A DNA stretch of 64,000 nt. It comes from Undaria pinnatifida (Eukaryota; Sar; Phaeophyceae; Laminariales; Alariaceae). The position numbers and the translations under genes were made by a program. The stretch spans positions 10,480,338 to 10,544,337 of the forward strand of contig JABAKD010000029.1 of NCBI GenBank assembly GCA_012845835.1, in the 5' to 3' direction. This document shows, piece by piece, positions 47,687-60,402 of this stretch (position 1 is the stretch's first letter; every line of letters begins with the position of its first letter). The notes below the pieces were generated by a model. That model was not told the DNA's origin. It saw only the letters and a program-made list of their open reading frames with translations, and did not search any database.

Positions 47687-48186
47687 NNNNNNNNNNNNNN
47701 NNNNNNNNNNNNNNNNNNNNNNNNNNNNNNNNNNNNNNNNNNNNNNNNNNNNNNNNNNNNNNNNNNNNNNNNNNNNNNNNNNNNNNNNNNNNNNNNNNNN
47801 NNNNNNNNNNNNNNNNNNNNNNNNNNNNNNNNNNNNNNNNNNNNNNNNNNNNNNNNNNNNNNNNNNNNNNNNNNNNNNNNNNNNNNNNNNNNNNNNNNNN
47901 NNNNNNNNNNNNNNNNNNNNNNNNNNNNNNNNNNNNNNNNNNNNNNNNNNNNNNNNNNNNNNNNNNNNNNNNNNNNNNNNNNNNNNNNNNNNNNNNNNNN
48001 NNNNNNNNNNNNNNNNNNNNNNNNNNNNNNNNNNNNNNNNNNNNNNNNNNNNNNNNNNNNNNNNNNNNNNNNNNNNNNNNNNNNNNNNNNNNNNNNNNNN
48101 NNNNNNNNNNNNNNNNNNNNNNNNNNNNNNNNNNNNNNNNNNNNNNNNNNNNNNNNNNNNNNNNNNNNNNNNNNNNNNNNNNNNNN
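47687..48186. other. Assembly gap of exactly 500 N
   Basis: The run is 500 N long, a conventional placeholder size, so the true distance is unknown. The base run just before it is C-rich (CCCCCCACCCCCC), a common place for assemblies to break. Confidence 0.99.
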
Positions 48187-48444
48187 AGTAGAGGCTAAGC
48201 AAAACGATTGGGGAGGCAAACCAAAGTACGGAAGGCTTAACTGTTGAACCAGGCACTACCCACAGGCGCATGTACGTACGGCAAACATTCGGCCCTGATC
48301 GCGAATTCGGAAAACGACTCAGCATTCAATGGTGACGTACTCTTAACTAGAATCCCGCACTCGTCATCAACTACAACGAATGGCAGGATTCGACGGCGTC
48401 ATAACACCACGAATGCCGAGGCTATGGTGGCAGCAAGCAAGTAC

Positions 48445-48934
48445 CTGTGCTGTCGAAACCTGGCCCGGCCCCTGTCCTGAAGTTCCGTCCCCAGCACCCT
48501 CTCCAGACCCCCCATCCGCCGGCACCTTTCCAACACCCATGCGAGCTATGCAAGCCCGCGCCTGGTCCCACAGCGGCTGCCAGTACCGGCCTTCATGGCG
48601 TTCGCCGGCCGCCTGTGCCTCCAGGCGCTTGCCTTTCCCAGGGGAGGGCGGTTCCGCTGCCATCGACGAGCTGGTTGGTGAAGAAGCAACGCCGACCCTT
48701 CTCCGCAAGAGAACGTGCGGGATCCTTCGCCACGTCTCCCCCCTGCATACAACGAGAGGCGAGAAGGCATAGCGCGGAGTCCCTGGCTGCTCTCCTGGCA
48801 GCAGCAGCAGCGAGCGCTTTCTTGCGCTTTGTCCGGTTCCTGTTGCGACGGCGGCCGTTGCCAGACGGTGCTTCCGGCCACGGGCCCTGCTCCGCCGCTT
48901 GCTGCAGCATGAGCTCGAACACATGCGGAGCCAT
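48445..48934 (-). pseudogene. Second copy of kinase exon 1, with a frameshift
   Basis: Corresponds to the kinase first exon 30,567-30,076 but is 490 rather than 492 bases. Two bases are missing near 48,694-48,698, in the repeated-exon part. The ATG, the GTACTT donor and the flanks are kept. The shift would destroy the downstream kinase frame. No other kinase exon is present on this side of the gap. It could be a broken allele, a partial duplicate or a base-calling error. Confidence 0.85.
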
Positions 48935-49037
48935 GGGGGTAAGAGAAGACTGCTGCTGAGGCGAGCGAATTGCGGAGGGGGGGGGGCGGGGGGGTGCGGG
49001 TGGTAGGAGTTGGGAAAATAAATGCAGGAAAAGTTTC

Positions 49038-49330
49038 CAAGGTTGTGTTCTGCAGGGTACTCACAAACCGCACTCGGGGTATTTACCCCGGGCATTAGCC
49101 TACAACGAACTTCTGTAAGTTTTATAAGGCAATCATACCCGTATCCGGAACTTCTGTAAGTTCTGTATGAAGTTCATGCCCGAACCCGGAGCTTCTGTGA
49201 GTTCTGAAACACTTCCGTACCCGTACCCGGAGCTTCTGTAAGTTCTGTAAGAACCCCATACCCTTACCCGAACTTCTGTGACTTCTGTAAGACGATGGCA
49301 CAATACCCGGGGTACGGGTATACCCTTGCC
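49038..49330 (+). mobile_element. Hairpin-array element, copy B1
   Basis: Counterpart of 30,670-30,965 with the same five ~41-bp hairpin units. One G is lost near 49,269. Confidence 0.75.
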
Positions 49331-50642
49331 ACAATTCCGGAGTGCCGGCGCAGAACTAGGGTCGATTGCGGTGCAATGTTAAACTTATGCAACACGACGT
49401 CATGTCTGGTCCGCCACACACAGCCATACACCACACCGACACGAAATTACGAACTACAATGCACACACGAACGAACCTGGGCCAGCCTAAAAACGGATAA
49501 AGGTTCTTAAAGTCGTATCTCGTGAACCACTGCAAATCAGACACAACAAACTACATCGCTGTAATCGGCAAATCATCGTGCGTACGCAGCATCAGGTTGC
49601 CAACTTTTTTTTCGAGCGTCATTTGACAAAATGAACAGGGGGTCTAAAATATACTTGCATTCAGTGCATATTAAACACGGTGGAGAACCGTTTTATGCGG
49701 CTGAATACGTACCGCGCACAAATACGAACTTTTGTGTTTCGAACATGTTTCCGAAAGCTCTAGCGCCCGCTTATACGAGTTGGACTTGAAAATTGGAAGC
49801 GCTACCCTTGACACAACATTACACATGCAGGAAAAAATAGTATGTGAAAATTATAAGGCTTTGTTTCTTCCGACTCGATGTCGCCGAGATATCCGCCAAA
49901 ACTCAAAAGAACCAACTTTTCCGAATTAAATTTGTATTAAAACGGCCGTTGCCGATAATGGTGAAATTTGGTGGAAACAAAGCTAAAAGAATCTAGAAGA
50001 ACATCGATATAAGTTTCATTGCTCAACTCGCCACCATCAAGAGATATTACCTAAAACTCGAATCCATATATAAGTCAAGTGTTTTCGACAAAAAATGGAG
50101 AAAATGGCATTTCTGCTATGCTCCTCTCAATTATTTTGAGAATTTTGATCTGAAAATTTAACAACGCATTAAAACCGCATGTGCACAAAAACGGAAAGCA
50201 GGCCTTTTCATTTTTTTTATATTTTAACGCAAGTTATGGGCGCATTTGTATTATTTCGGGTCGTAACAGCGGCCATATCTCTCCGACAGAAACAAACAAA
50301 AAAGAAGGCCGGCTTTCCATTATTAGTCGGTTGGTCCATGATCAACATCGTATCCAAAATTCGCACCTAAATACGTAAAATTGAGCGAGGCATGGTCAAT
50401 CTACGTCTCTGGCAGTTACTTGACTGGCCCAGCTCGTGGCTGTACTGTATTCATACGAGTTTTCCGCCTGTTGTCAGTCGGTATGATACAGTATCATAGT
50501 CCAACATAGTTGGAATTGACTTCTACCTGTCATGCGTCACTCCGTTCATACGTATGACACGCTTCATTTACTCACACTCGTGCTATTGGCCAATTTTTCC
50601 GTGCGTACAAATCATATTTCCCCGTATCGCTGTTTTCCCCAT

Positions 50643-52192
50643 GGAAATATGCAAGGTTGTGTTCTGTAGGGTACGCACAACCCATACCCGGGGTATTTAC
50701 CCCAGGTATTACCCTACAAAGGACTTCTGTGAGTTCCGTGGGGCATTCATACCTGTACCCAGAACTTCTGGAAGTTCTGTACGACATTCATATCCGTACG
50801 CGGAAGCGTTGGAAGTTCTGTACGCCCGTGGTCACAATACCCGGGGTACGGGTACAGCATCTGTTGTACCCGCTCATAACTTCTGTGAGTTCTGTACGCC
50901 TGTGCCACAATACCCGGAACTTCTGGAAGTTCTGTAATATCCTCCTACCCTTACCCGGCAATTATGTGACTCCTGTAAGACTGGCACAATACCTGGGTAC
51001 GGTATACCTTCGTTACAATATCCGGGGGCCTCTGTGTTCATCCAGGTTTAATCCAAAAAGTCTATTATGCATGAATTAGGATGTCGTAAAAACCGAACAC
51101 CGAACACAGCAGTACGTATCATACAGTAAGCGCACCTGTTGATGTTTCTTTCGTTTCTAAGGGCACGTAATGACGCATTAACGAAGGACGCTTTTGAATC
51201 GAAATTCTTACTTTTTACGAATCGAATTGAAATCGATTCGACTTGGTTGAAACATGTGATTTTTTGCCTCCTATCGGGAAATCACGTAGTTAGTGCGTAC
51301 TGCTGTCAATGTTTTTTTTCCCGATCGGGATAATGCAGATCTCGCTATCATAAAAGCCTTCAAATATTTATTCTCTGTGTTTTCGGTAGCTTCGCTTCTT
51401 CTTTGTCGTGGCACTTGGCTTATCGAGCTATTAATAGTGGAAAAATTGGGCTTGCGACTACCACTATTTTTTTTAGGCGCCACAGCCGGGGTACGCTACG
51501 AGTACGTATGGTACGATATGTGTTACAGACAAACAGTAGTAGACGTGAGCGCAGCTGTTGCCCCGGTCGGCACTCATTGAGGTTCACCATTTATCGCCTC
51601 GGTGGTGGTTGTCGATAGCTGTTAAAGCTACGACGGATTGCCTCGGGGCCGTTGGCCCAGTGAGGGCATGCCATGCAAGCTCGATTGAATCCTCCACTTC
51701 ACAAGGATCATACACGTACCCGGAACTTCTGTAAGTTCCATGTGTCAGTGCCACAAATACCCGGGGTACGGGTGCAGCATTTGCACACCTGCCCGGAAGT
51801 TCTGTAAGTTTTGTACGCCTCTGCCACAATACCCGGAACTTCTGGAAGTTCTGTAACACTTCAAAAAACGTACCCGAAACTTGTGGAAGTTCTGTAAGTC
51901 TCCCATAACCTTATCGTATGTGACGGTGTATAGCACACCCCCTCGGACGAGTTTTGTACGCCGATTTCTCGACGACCGGTAGAGTCTAAACGTCGAGCGA
52001 GACGTCTATGGAAAGATCTGGGCGGCATCCTCTCAAGCCGCCACGGTTGTTATTCGTGCTGCGCTGGTTTCGGAGGAAACCGGTTCAGCATTTCATCCTA
52101 AGGGGGGTGTTGTACACCAACACTATTAATAACACTGTCATATACGGTACCCGGATTCTACAAACCCTACAGAACACAACCTTGGAAATATG
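50643..52192 (+). mobile_element. Mutator-like non-autonomous transposon, copy B2
   Basis: Counterpart of 32,287-33,841. It has the same inverted ends and the same GGAAATATG flanks (50,643-50,651 and 52,184-52,192), so the insertion predates the split of the two copies. Confidence 0.85.
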
Positions 52193-52425
52193 TATTTTAT
52201 TAGTACGTAGGTGAGAGCGGCATTGATTTCTCTTTACATATTTTTTCTCGGCTTTAAGAATTTCCGGGCTTGCCGTATTTACATACCAGGTATACGCACT
52301 ATATTACTATTCAATATGCAGTAGTTTTAGTAATATCAAGTTTTTGTTATTGTACAACAGCATCTTAGTATGGGAGGTAAACCGGTGACGGTGGAAGTCG
52401 TTTTCCAGTACAAGTTGAAATAACA

Positions 52426-52905
52426 ATGTGGTATGTAGGGTGCATACAGAACCATACCTGGGGTATTCACCCGGGTTTTATCATACAACAAACTTCTGTA
52501 AGTTGTACCCGGAACTTCTGTGAGTTATGTACGCCCGTGCCACAATACCCCGGGTACGGGTACAGCATTTTCATACCTACCCGGAACTTCTGTGTGTTGT
52601 GTAACACTTCCGTAGCCGTACCCGGAACTTCTGTAAGTTCTGTACTGTATGACGTTCATAACCGTATCTGGATTTTCTGTGAGTTCTATACGCCTGTGCA
52701 ACAATACCCGGGGTGCGGGTACAACCTTTTCATGCCGTACCCGGAACTGCTGTGAGATGTACGCCTGTGTCACAATACCTGGAACTTCTGTGAGTTCTGT
52801 GACACTTCCATACCAGTACCCGAAACTTCTGTAAGTTCTGTTAGGACTCCCATACCCGTACCCGGAATCCATAAACCCTACTCGTACTGAACACAAGTTT
52901 CGTCC
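52426..52905 (+). mobile_element. Hairpin-array element, copy B3
   Basis: Counterpart of 34,080-34,555; near-identical. Confidence 0.7.
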
Positions 52906-53109
52906 AGTCCAACACATTGGAGGCAGCAATTAAACCAAGACTGAGATTCAAGCTATGATCGCCCAGGTTGCGACCATGCCCTATCCACCCATCGCTTCTC
53001 GAGAGACGGCGCCCGTATCGACTAAGTTTTATGATACACCTTCGACGCTTCGCGTGTTGTCGGTCGAACTGCTAAGCGGGAGGACTGCAGTTCACAGGGA
53101 AAGCGAAAA

Positions 53110-55257
53110 CTAAAGCGTTCTTACCTGCACACGGGGAGACCTCGAATTGCCTGCTTTGCCGGCCCGTGCTTGTTGATCCCGGCATCTTGAGTGGGACAAG
53201 CGACGGGGTTGCGGTCAGGTCGGACGGAGAAAGAAGCGCGTTGGTCGGCTGGTGCTATCATACCCCACGTCGAGCTCGTTGCCGAACATGAAAGCGCGGG
53301 ATATAGGTCAATTGGAGACATGCTTGGCTGTGTGTGCCGGGTACCAGCCCACGCCGGCAAAGTCGACTTATGCCACGACTTCTTAACATTTCAGCAACAG
53401 CTGTACCACTGCTGTATCTTTCGTACGATACGGTTGAGCTCCCTCCACACCTCTCTCACTCCCAGCGCGAGTCAAACATGTGCCATAGACGAGCTACCAG
53501 CACTGCTCTGGTACTGTACTGCGTACTGCGTACTGCGTACTGCGTACTGCGTACGTTTTCATTGGATAGCAAGGAGGATAGTCGCTGAGAGTTGTTGCAC
53601 AGACAGATTCCAACACTCGTAGAAGCTGCAACACGGCAAAGTGAAAACCAGACAAATGTCTGGGCACTTGCGATGACTCCATCGGCGACATGAACTGCCC
53701 ACAGCAGCGCAGCGTGTCGTATGCATGCACATGGTATCACGAAAGCTCTCGAGAGGCGTGAGACACGAAACTTACCTGGGATCCAGGAGACGGGAGCCCT
53801 TGCGCCGAATCAGAGTCGGCCTTCGGATCTCCATTGTCACCTGGGAAAGGATCACAGAGAGGCATAGGCGGAGGTGGGGATACCATGGCACCAAGAGCGT
53901 GGTGGGACGGCACCAAGAGCGTGCCTTGACAAGGAGATAGCACGACTCGTCTTGCCAGAGACCACTGAGATTGGTCCGGCTATCCGGCAAGCTCACGGTT
54001 CATCCCATATTTGGGAGCATTGGCAAGACAGGTGTTGTAACGAGCTAGAGGCGTTATGTTGTTAGCTTTTTTACCATCAATATATCAATATCAATATTAT
54101 ATCAATAATTGAATGGTAGGGGGCAGGGGATGGGGTGAAATCGAGTGCTAGCCAATCAAATCGGCCAGTTGACGGTTTGAAAGCGCACAAATTATATAGC
54201 ATAGAACATGTACGGCACGGAAAGATCTACGAGAACTTGTTCAAGCGTTCGTGTTGGGGAGCTTGATCCTGCACCTTGCGATTGAGGGGGTCGCGGCCGC
54301 TTTCGCGTGTGCTAATCTGCCGATAACGCGACGAAAACAAGCAGTAGGGATTTCTGCTAGACGATCGCCGTGTCTTTGCCGTCATAACACGCCGGGGAGA
54401 GCTTAGACTATACCGGTATTATTATAGCAGTCAGACGCGCGTCCACTTCGAAAACCACAAGCAAAAAAAACACCGTCGTAACCAGGCGTAACTATGATAG
54501 TAATTGTACCGACGCGTTTTCGTGCTATTGTTGCTGGGCTGCATGCTGAAGGGTGGATTGCATGAATCACTACTACTATTGTAACAATATATACTATACT
54601 ACACTGCTGTAGCGCTTCCGCAGGCCGTATATATAGCTGAACCGCCGCAGAGGGGAAACGTGTTACGACGCGTTCGCGGTCGATAAAAAATACGAAGAAC
54701 AAGAATGCGCACCGCAGGAAGGAGTCAACCACACATAGAACAACTGAACTGCCGAATAAATTCTTCGTCGTACGATACCATACTAGCAATTAAGTTACTA
54801 CAAATACCTCGTAGGGGACCGGAAAAGCCTACGTCTATAGACTAGCCATATGCTCAAGTGTCTGTCTACCAACCACAGGGACTGATTGACGCCTACCTAC
54901 CGCGAGAAGCAAAAACCAGAGGGGGGGGGGGTTGATACGTTTCGCCGATCTCGGTCGGCCTCACCTCGCGCGCTTCGTATACTACTGGGACCTGGCGTAC
55001 AAGGTATAGACCTAGACTATCCAATAAACCGAGTCTGAAGTTTCGATTTTCCCATACAAAGCAAACGAAAAACACCTGTTTGAGCTGGCTCGTTATGCCG
55101 AAGGGAGCTTACAGCAGCGACAGACACCCGTTCGCAGTTGGATGGAAAGGATGCTCACCTGATCGGCTGACACGCCGCCATGTTGTTCGAGGCTCGTCCC
55201 GCTTGAACCACCCTCCGCGCCGCCGTCGTCGTCTTCCTCGGTCTGGATTCGAATCAT
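53110..55257 (-). CDS. Possible small three-exon gene, copy B
   Basis: Exons 55257-55159, 53840-53776 and 53185 onward (donor after 53125, or read-through to TAG at 53110) keep the lengths 99, 65 and 61 of copy A. No frame-breaking change is seen between copies in these exons, while the introns between them do carry indels. That is weak support for coding. Confidence 0.4.
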
Positions 55258-55781
55258 AGGTGTATTTTTCTACCGTACTTATTGGTGAAAAACGTACACC
55301 GGTAATCGAAGCGCAGGTGTTTGGGTGGTCCCTCTTCCACTAGCAGCCACGTGCGCGTACGGGCGAACCCTTTTCTGGACCGCGCCTGCGACTGACTGTT
55401 CGCCTATACCTTCCAAACCTGGTAAGAGAGTGAGACTTGCCAAAACTGGAAACTGAAAGCCTCAGGTCAGGTTCAGGTAGGTCCAGAAAAACACACGGAA
55501 TTTTTAAACCAATGAGGAGCGGCGGGCTTCTATTGGTCAAGGACCACGAACCACGAACTCGTTCGCCAATCAAGTGGCCTGTATGCTTTTGATGGGTAGC
55601 TTACTGGCACGTCCTTCACGAGGCTCGCATGTGTATTGAATGCGACATAGTCAGGAACCCTCCGGATGGAGGATTGCATTGAGATCGACCCTCTTTCCCA
55701 GAGCGGCCACGAGAGCACGGTGGCGACCAACGATTTGCACGAGGACTACGATCAAACCGCATATATATGGATGGTGGATGT

Positions 55782-55822
55782 GGATGGATGGATGGATGGA
55801 TGGATGGATGGATGGATGGATT
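55782..55822. repeat. GGAT microsatellite, copy B (shorter allele)
   Basis: About 10 GGAT units, compared with 12-13 in copy A. A TGG insertion lies just upstream. Confidence 0.95.
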
Positions 55823-58800
55823 TGAGTTCATTCGTTTATTATTACTACCTGTATGTGGTATCACTTCAAGAAAAATTCCCCGCCTAAAGTATAAATACCA
55901 ATACTTACCATTATAGTGGACAAAAAAAGACACTTCCCAATAAAAAAACTCACTCATATAGTATATTACGAGTACCAACAACGCAGCTTGCAAAGATGAG
56001 TATTGACCTGAAATTCGTCAAACTCACGGCTGACGTCCTTGAAAATTAGTTATAAAATACATGCGCCACAGCTTGCCGCAGCACACACGAACTGCAAGAC
56101 GGTCGTTCAATTAATAAATCACGAACGATCGATCGTATCAATCAGCAGCACGGTTCACGCCTCCCGCCACCCCCACCTACGGCCGGCTGCCGCAACGGGT
56201 AATAACATGTGTCGAAATTCGTACAGACTATCAGGTATGTATGCATCGAATCAGACCAACTTTTTTTCGTTTGGTCACCGTCCACAACTTCCCAAGCATC
56301 TGAAGATACCATCCACCCGTACCTTTCTCAGTTTAGACTTTCTTGCCGAGTACCCTCTCCTTCCCCCGCAGCATCTTTAGCAAAAAGGAAAAAGTATAGT
56401 GCCTACACATGTAGACTACATACGTGGAAGTTTTATAGTCACGAGGCGATCCATAATGACACTCTCCAACACCACCCCCGTCAGCACAGTGGCAGCACAC
56501 AGATGATCGGCACCCCCCCCATTCCTTTTGGCGGAGGTCACAAGGCTTCTCGTTGTAGGTTCAGCGGGCAAGATGGAGCAGCATATCGACATATTCAACG
56601 CAATGCGGCGACGTCGCGTCTCGCAACGTGGATAAACAAGATCTCCCCGCCGGCTGATGTGGGAAGAAATATGCATATCCGGATTAATTTGGAGGGAAAA
56701 GGCAGTGAGTACCGGCAGTGCTAAGTATACTATCGGGACCTCATACGACAAGGCACCGTGTATGATATGTCGAGAAGGTTTTTCACGCTGACTGCTGAAG
56801 AATGATCGATTAAAAAAGACCACTGAGCCATCCACTTCGTTGGGCGTTTTCAGTGATCAGCCAACAGGTAATGCGCCTTTCTCCATGGTGATGCGGATGC
56901 AAGAAACCGTACATCTACTACTGTACTTCTGAATGCTTTATTGTCATATTTAATATTTCACGGCAAGCAATTCGCGCGCCCGCCCCGTGCCGCCGCTTTA
57001 GCAATCCTCGCCGCCCTGATGTGCACAACCTGCGACTGTTTCGTCTTTCATTGCTGGGACAAGATAAACCTCAACAATCGAGCTCAACCGCCTACCCTAC
57101 ACTCTATAGATAGACACCCCCCCGCCCCCCGTTGGCATGCGGTGAACACAGGGGGGGGCTGATACAGAAGCTGATGTTGAAAATCTACAGAGGGGCGCCC
57201 GTCCGCTCGAGATCACCGAAAACAAGTGGCCATGCTACCTTATGGAGGGACTTTTCTGATTGACGGCGTGATCCCTTAACACTGACGAGCTAGTAATACC
57301 CTAGTGATACTTCGAAGCAGTTATCTTGTCTAGGATCACGTTTTGTTTTTGTAATGGGGTTTAGTAGAACTTTTAGCATTGCATATTCCTAGCCCATCGA
57401 ACTGTTCAGTGATCGTTCATCGGATTTGAGCGTGCACGTTTTTTCAAGCTCGTTATGGTATTGGGTGAGATATGCAGCTTCTCAAGTTAAGCAGCCCCAG
57501 AAACATTGAGAACAGCCCTCTACATGCGAATGATCGCCTGCGTTACAAAACCAAAAGGGCACTTACAAGAAACGAAAATGTGCGTGATATTCAACCCCGT
57601 TCACCGTATCCTTCTTCGAATGTCGAACCTCAATGATCGATCTGACCCCCTTTTAGAACTGCAAGTTAATTTGGAAATTTTTCGTACGTTTGGGACTAGT
57701 TGCTATTAATACTACAGCATGGTGGTACTACTTGCGTGAAGATCCAGAGCTTTCTTTTTCCCCTTTTGTTTTTAATTTGTGACAGGGTCATACGAACAGG
57801 GGCCTTAATAAGGTGCTCACAGGAGGTCAATCGTAGACCCCCCCCCCTCGGTGGCCGCTACCGCCACCGCTACCGCCACCGCCACCGCCGCCATCGCCCG
57901 ACTCACTCCACATCCCGATCAAGATTGGTTACGTTTGTCTCGCCGGTTCTTGTACGTCAGGCGTCTTCGTCGCGGGCAGGGTTCCAGCCATCATACCACA
58001 TGCACGTGTCCGATGATCCTAGATAGTCAGTGTTATCGTGTAACAGTGCAACACGCTAGGTAACCCAACTCCTCGGGTGAATTTCTGTGCTGATTCTGTG
58101 ATTCTCTCGACAACGGGTAGCACGCTACCAACGCACAGAGCAATGTATCTGTCTATGGAAATATCTCGTCGTACGAGTTACTTCGAAAGCCAGTCCTTGT
58201 TTTCGTCGCATGCAGTCCAGCCTGTCAGTATCATCAACGGGGGCTTCGTACGAAGATCAACCACAGCATAAATGCACGCACTTTTTTCGTTTCAGACCAA
58301 AACATGCTTGGAATGAACGTACGTTTTTTTTTTTGTAGCAAAACCTCACCGACCGCATGCTCGTACCATTGGTTGCTTGGAGTTATCTGTTGAATATCCG
58401 CGCGACCGTGCGGATAGGCGTGACCACCATATTCGCCGAGGTTTGATAGCGGTTTGATTGCGGGAGATGCGGCGAGAGGGTGCTTTGAGCTAGCCGGATG
58501 GGAGCGCTGATGCCGCGCTCGGTTGGTTTCCTGTACGTATGCTTGTGTTTTTAATCACGAGTGCTGGCGAGTTGTGTTCCTTATGACAGGGACGTCCGTA
58601 AGTAAGGACTGGTAGAGCGTTCCGGCCAATGACTTAAAGGAAGGGTAACCAGCCGTCGGGCGATATCCGCGTAAGAACCGAAAAAAACACCGCGTGTCTA
58701 CTACAGGCGCTGAGTCACAACAGGTTTTTCGAAGCAACGCGAACACCACTTCATCGTTCGCCCTTGATCCCCCCCGGCACTAAGGAACGGATGGCACAAA

Positions 58801-59015
58801 GTATCAGGTACACGCACCTGGTGCACATTTGCGCTAGGAAATGTTAACCCCGTCGGTGTACAAACGACACGCCACTTCATTTTATCACGTGCATAACGAA
58901 TCGAATGGTTCTCAGGTAAACCCGATTTGGAGACCAGGCACACATAAACGACGCGCAAAAAGGAAGTGCATTCTTGCCAAATAACGGTCTGTATTTCTCC
59001 CTCGAGTGGGTACTC

Positions 59016-59316
59016 GTGCTTGTAGCCTAAGGACCGTTTCTCGCGTAAATGTTTGACGATAGACTATATAGCGGAAAACGCGAGAGCGTGGGTTATATGG
59101 CAAATGTCAATGAAAACCGACGAGCCAGCATAAAAACCGAACATAGGGAATAATGAACCCTATGCGCGATTAAAACGAAGGCATGTGCCGGGGGGAGAAG
59201 AGAAGATACCTTTGACCACGTCTTGTCCATAAGGTTGCTGAGGGTAAAACCTCTTACGAGTTGGGCTGGAAAGTAAAAGGTGACTATCAAAGAAAACAAA
59301 AGTATCAAATTCAGTA
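59016..59316 (+). mobile_element. SINE-like element, copy 5 (copy B of the 40.7 kb element)
   Basis: Near-identical to 40,690-40,990. Confidence 0.6.
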
Positions 59317-60193
59317 AAAGCGCGTAGCAGTTTGAGTATCGCGTGGTGTGACAACTCGACAGCTGTCGGCCGTGGCTCGAACACTGAAGGAAACCTGTCA
59401 TCAATCACCCTATCCAGGAGCCCGCGTTGCTTCATGAGGCCGATGCTGGATCGTCCTTCTACTCGCTATTTGCCCATTTGTTTTCGTTTGAAGTTCTTAG
59501 AGGGAGGTAATAGCCCGTTTAACTCCTGTACGGTATTTCAAAAATGATCCAACGCTTCATAAATTCCTTGCAGCTTGTGACTAAAACAAGGATTCAGTTC
59601 CACAGCCCTTGGGTTCATCATACACGAATTAATTACGAGCAGGTACACTATTAGACTAATGTTGCTCCAATAAACATCTCATTCCACATGTTTGGGTGAA
59701 AAGGTTAACCATTATCGTACCACTGCAGACGTAATTCCACGATGATTCCATATAGCGTTTCCGCAAAATGAGCGTGCAGCTCTGGATGGGTTATAATAGC
59801 CCTTATAGACGTGTGCTACGATGGTGGTAGCACTTTTCGTGTGAAATGGTTTCTGAATTGCGCGGGGCTCCATGCTCTAGGAATTTTCGACTGTTTTGAC
59901 ACTGGCACCAAGTTCCCACGTCGTCGATGAGTATATCTGGTTGGTGCTTTTCGTACTTTGGTGGTAGCATTGCAACATGTTTATTGTCCTTCTATGTTGA
60001 CAATTAATGAAAAGACTGCAAAAAAAAAAACTTGATGCCGGGTGCCACCAACTGGTAAATGATCAAGTCTGGGTGGCTAGAGACGCAAGACTGCAGGATA
60101 TAGGGCAAATATAGTTGGTCTCGAACCGGCGTCTAGGAGCTCGGATCTTCGTTTTTTCACCGGTGTTCGTTAAACGTTTAGGGGGGGGGGGGG

Positions 60194-60402
60194 GCTATCG
60201 TAGAAGCACTCTTAACCCAAAATCGTCGGAAATAGGACATTTTTTTTGCGTGATTCTCGTCGTGTACCTAGGCCATGGGATTGTTTATCCGACCGGTAGT
60301 AGCAGTTTTATTGTCCTCCAAATCGGTTTGTGGGAGAAGCCTTACACTCCCAAATTGAGGAATCTCAGAAAAAAAGGGTGCACCTCTACGGTAGTTTGCG
60401 TC
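60194..60402 (+). mobile_element. MITE-like element, copy 4 (copy B of the 41.86 kb element)
   Basis: Near-identical to 41,862-42,070. The G-run at its left edge is longer than in copy A. Confidence 0.7.
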
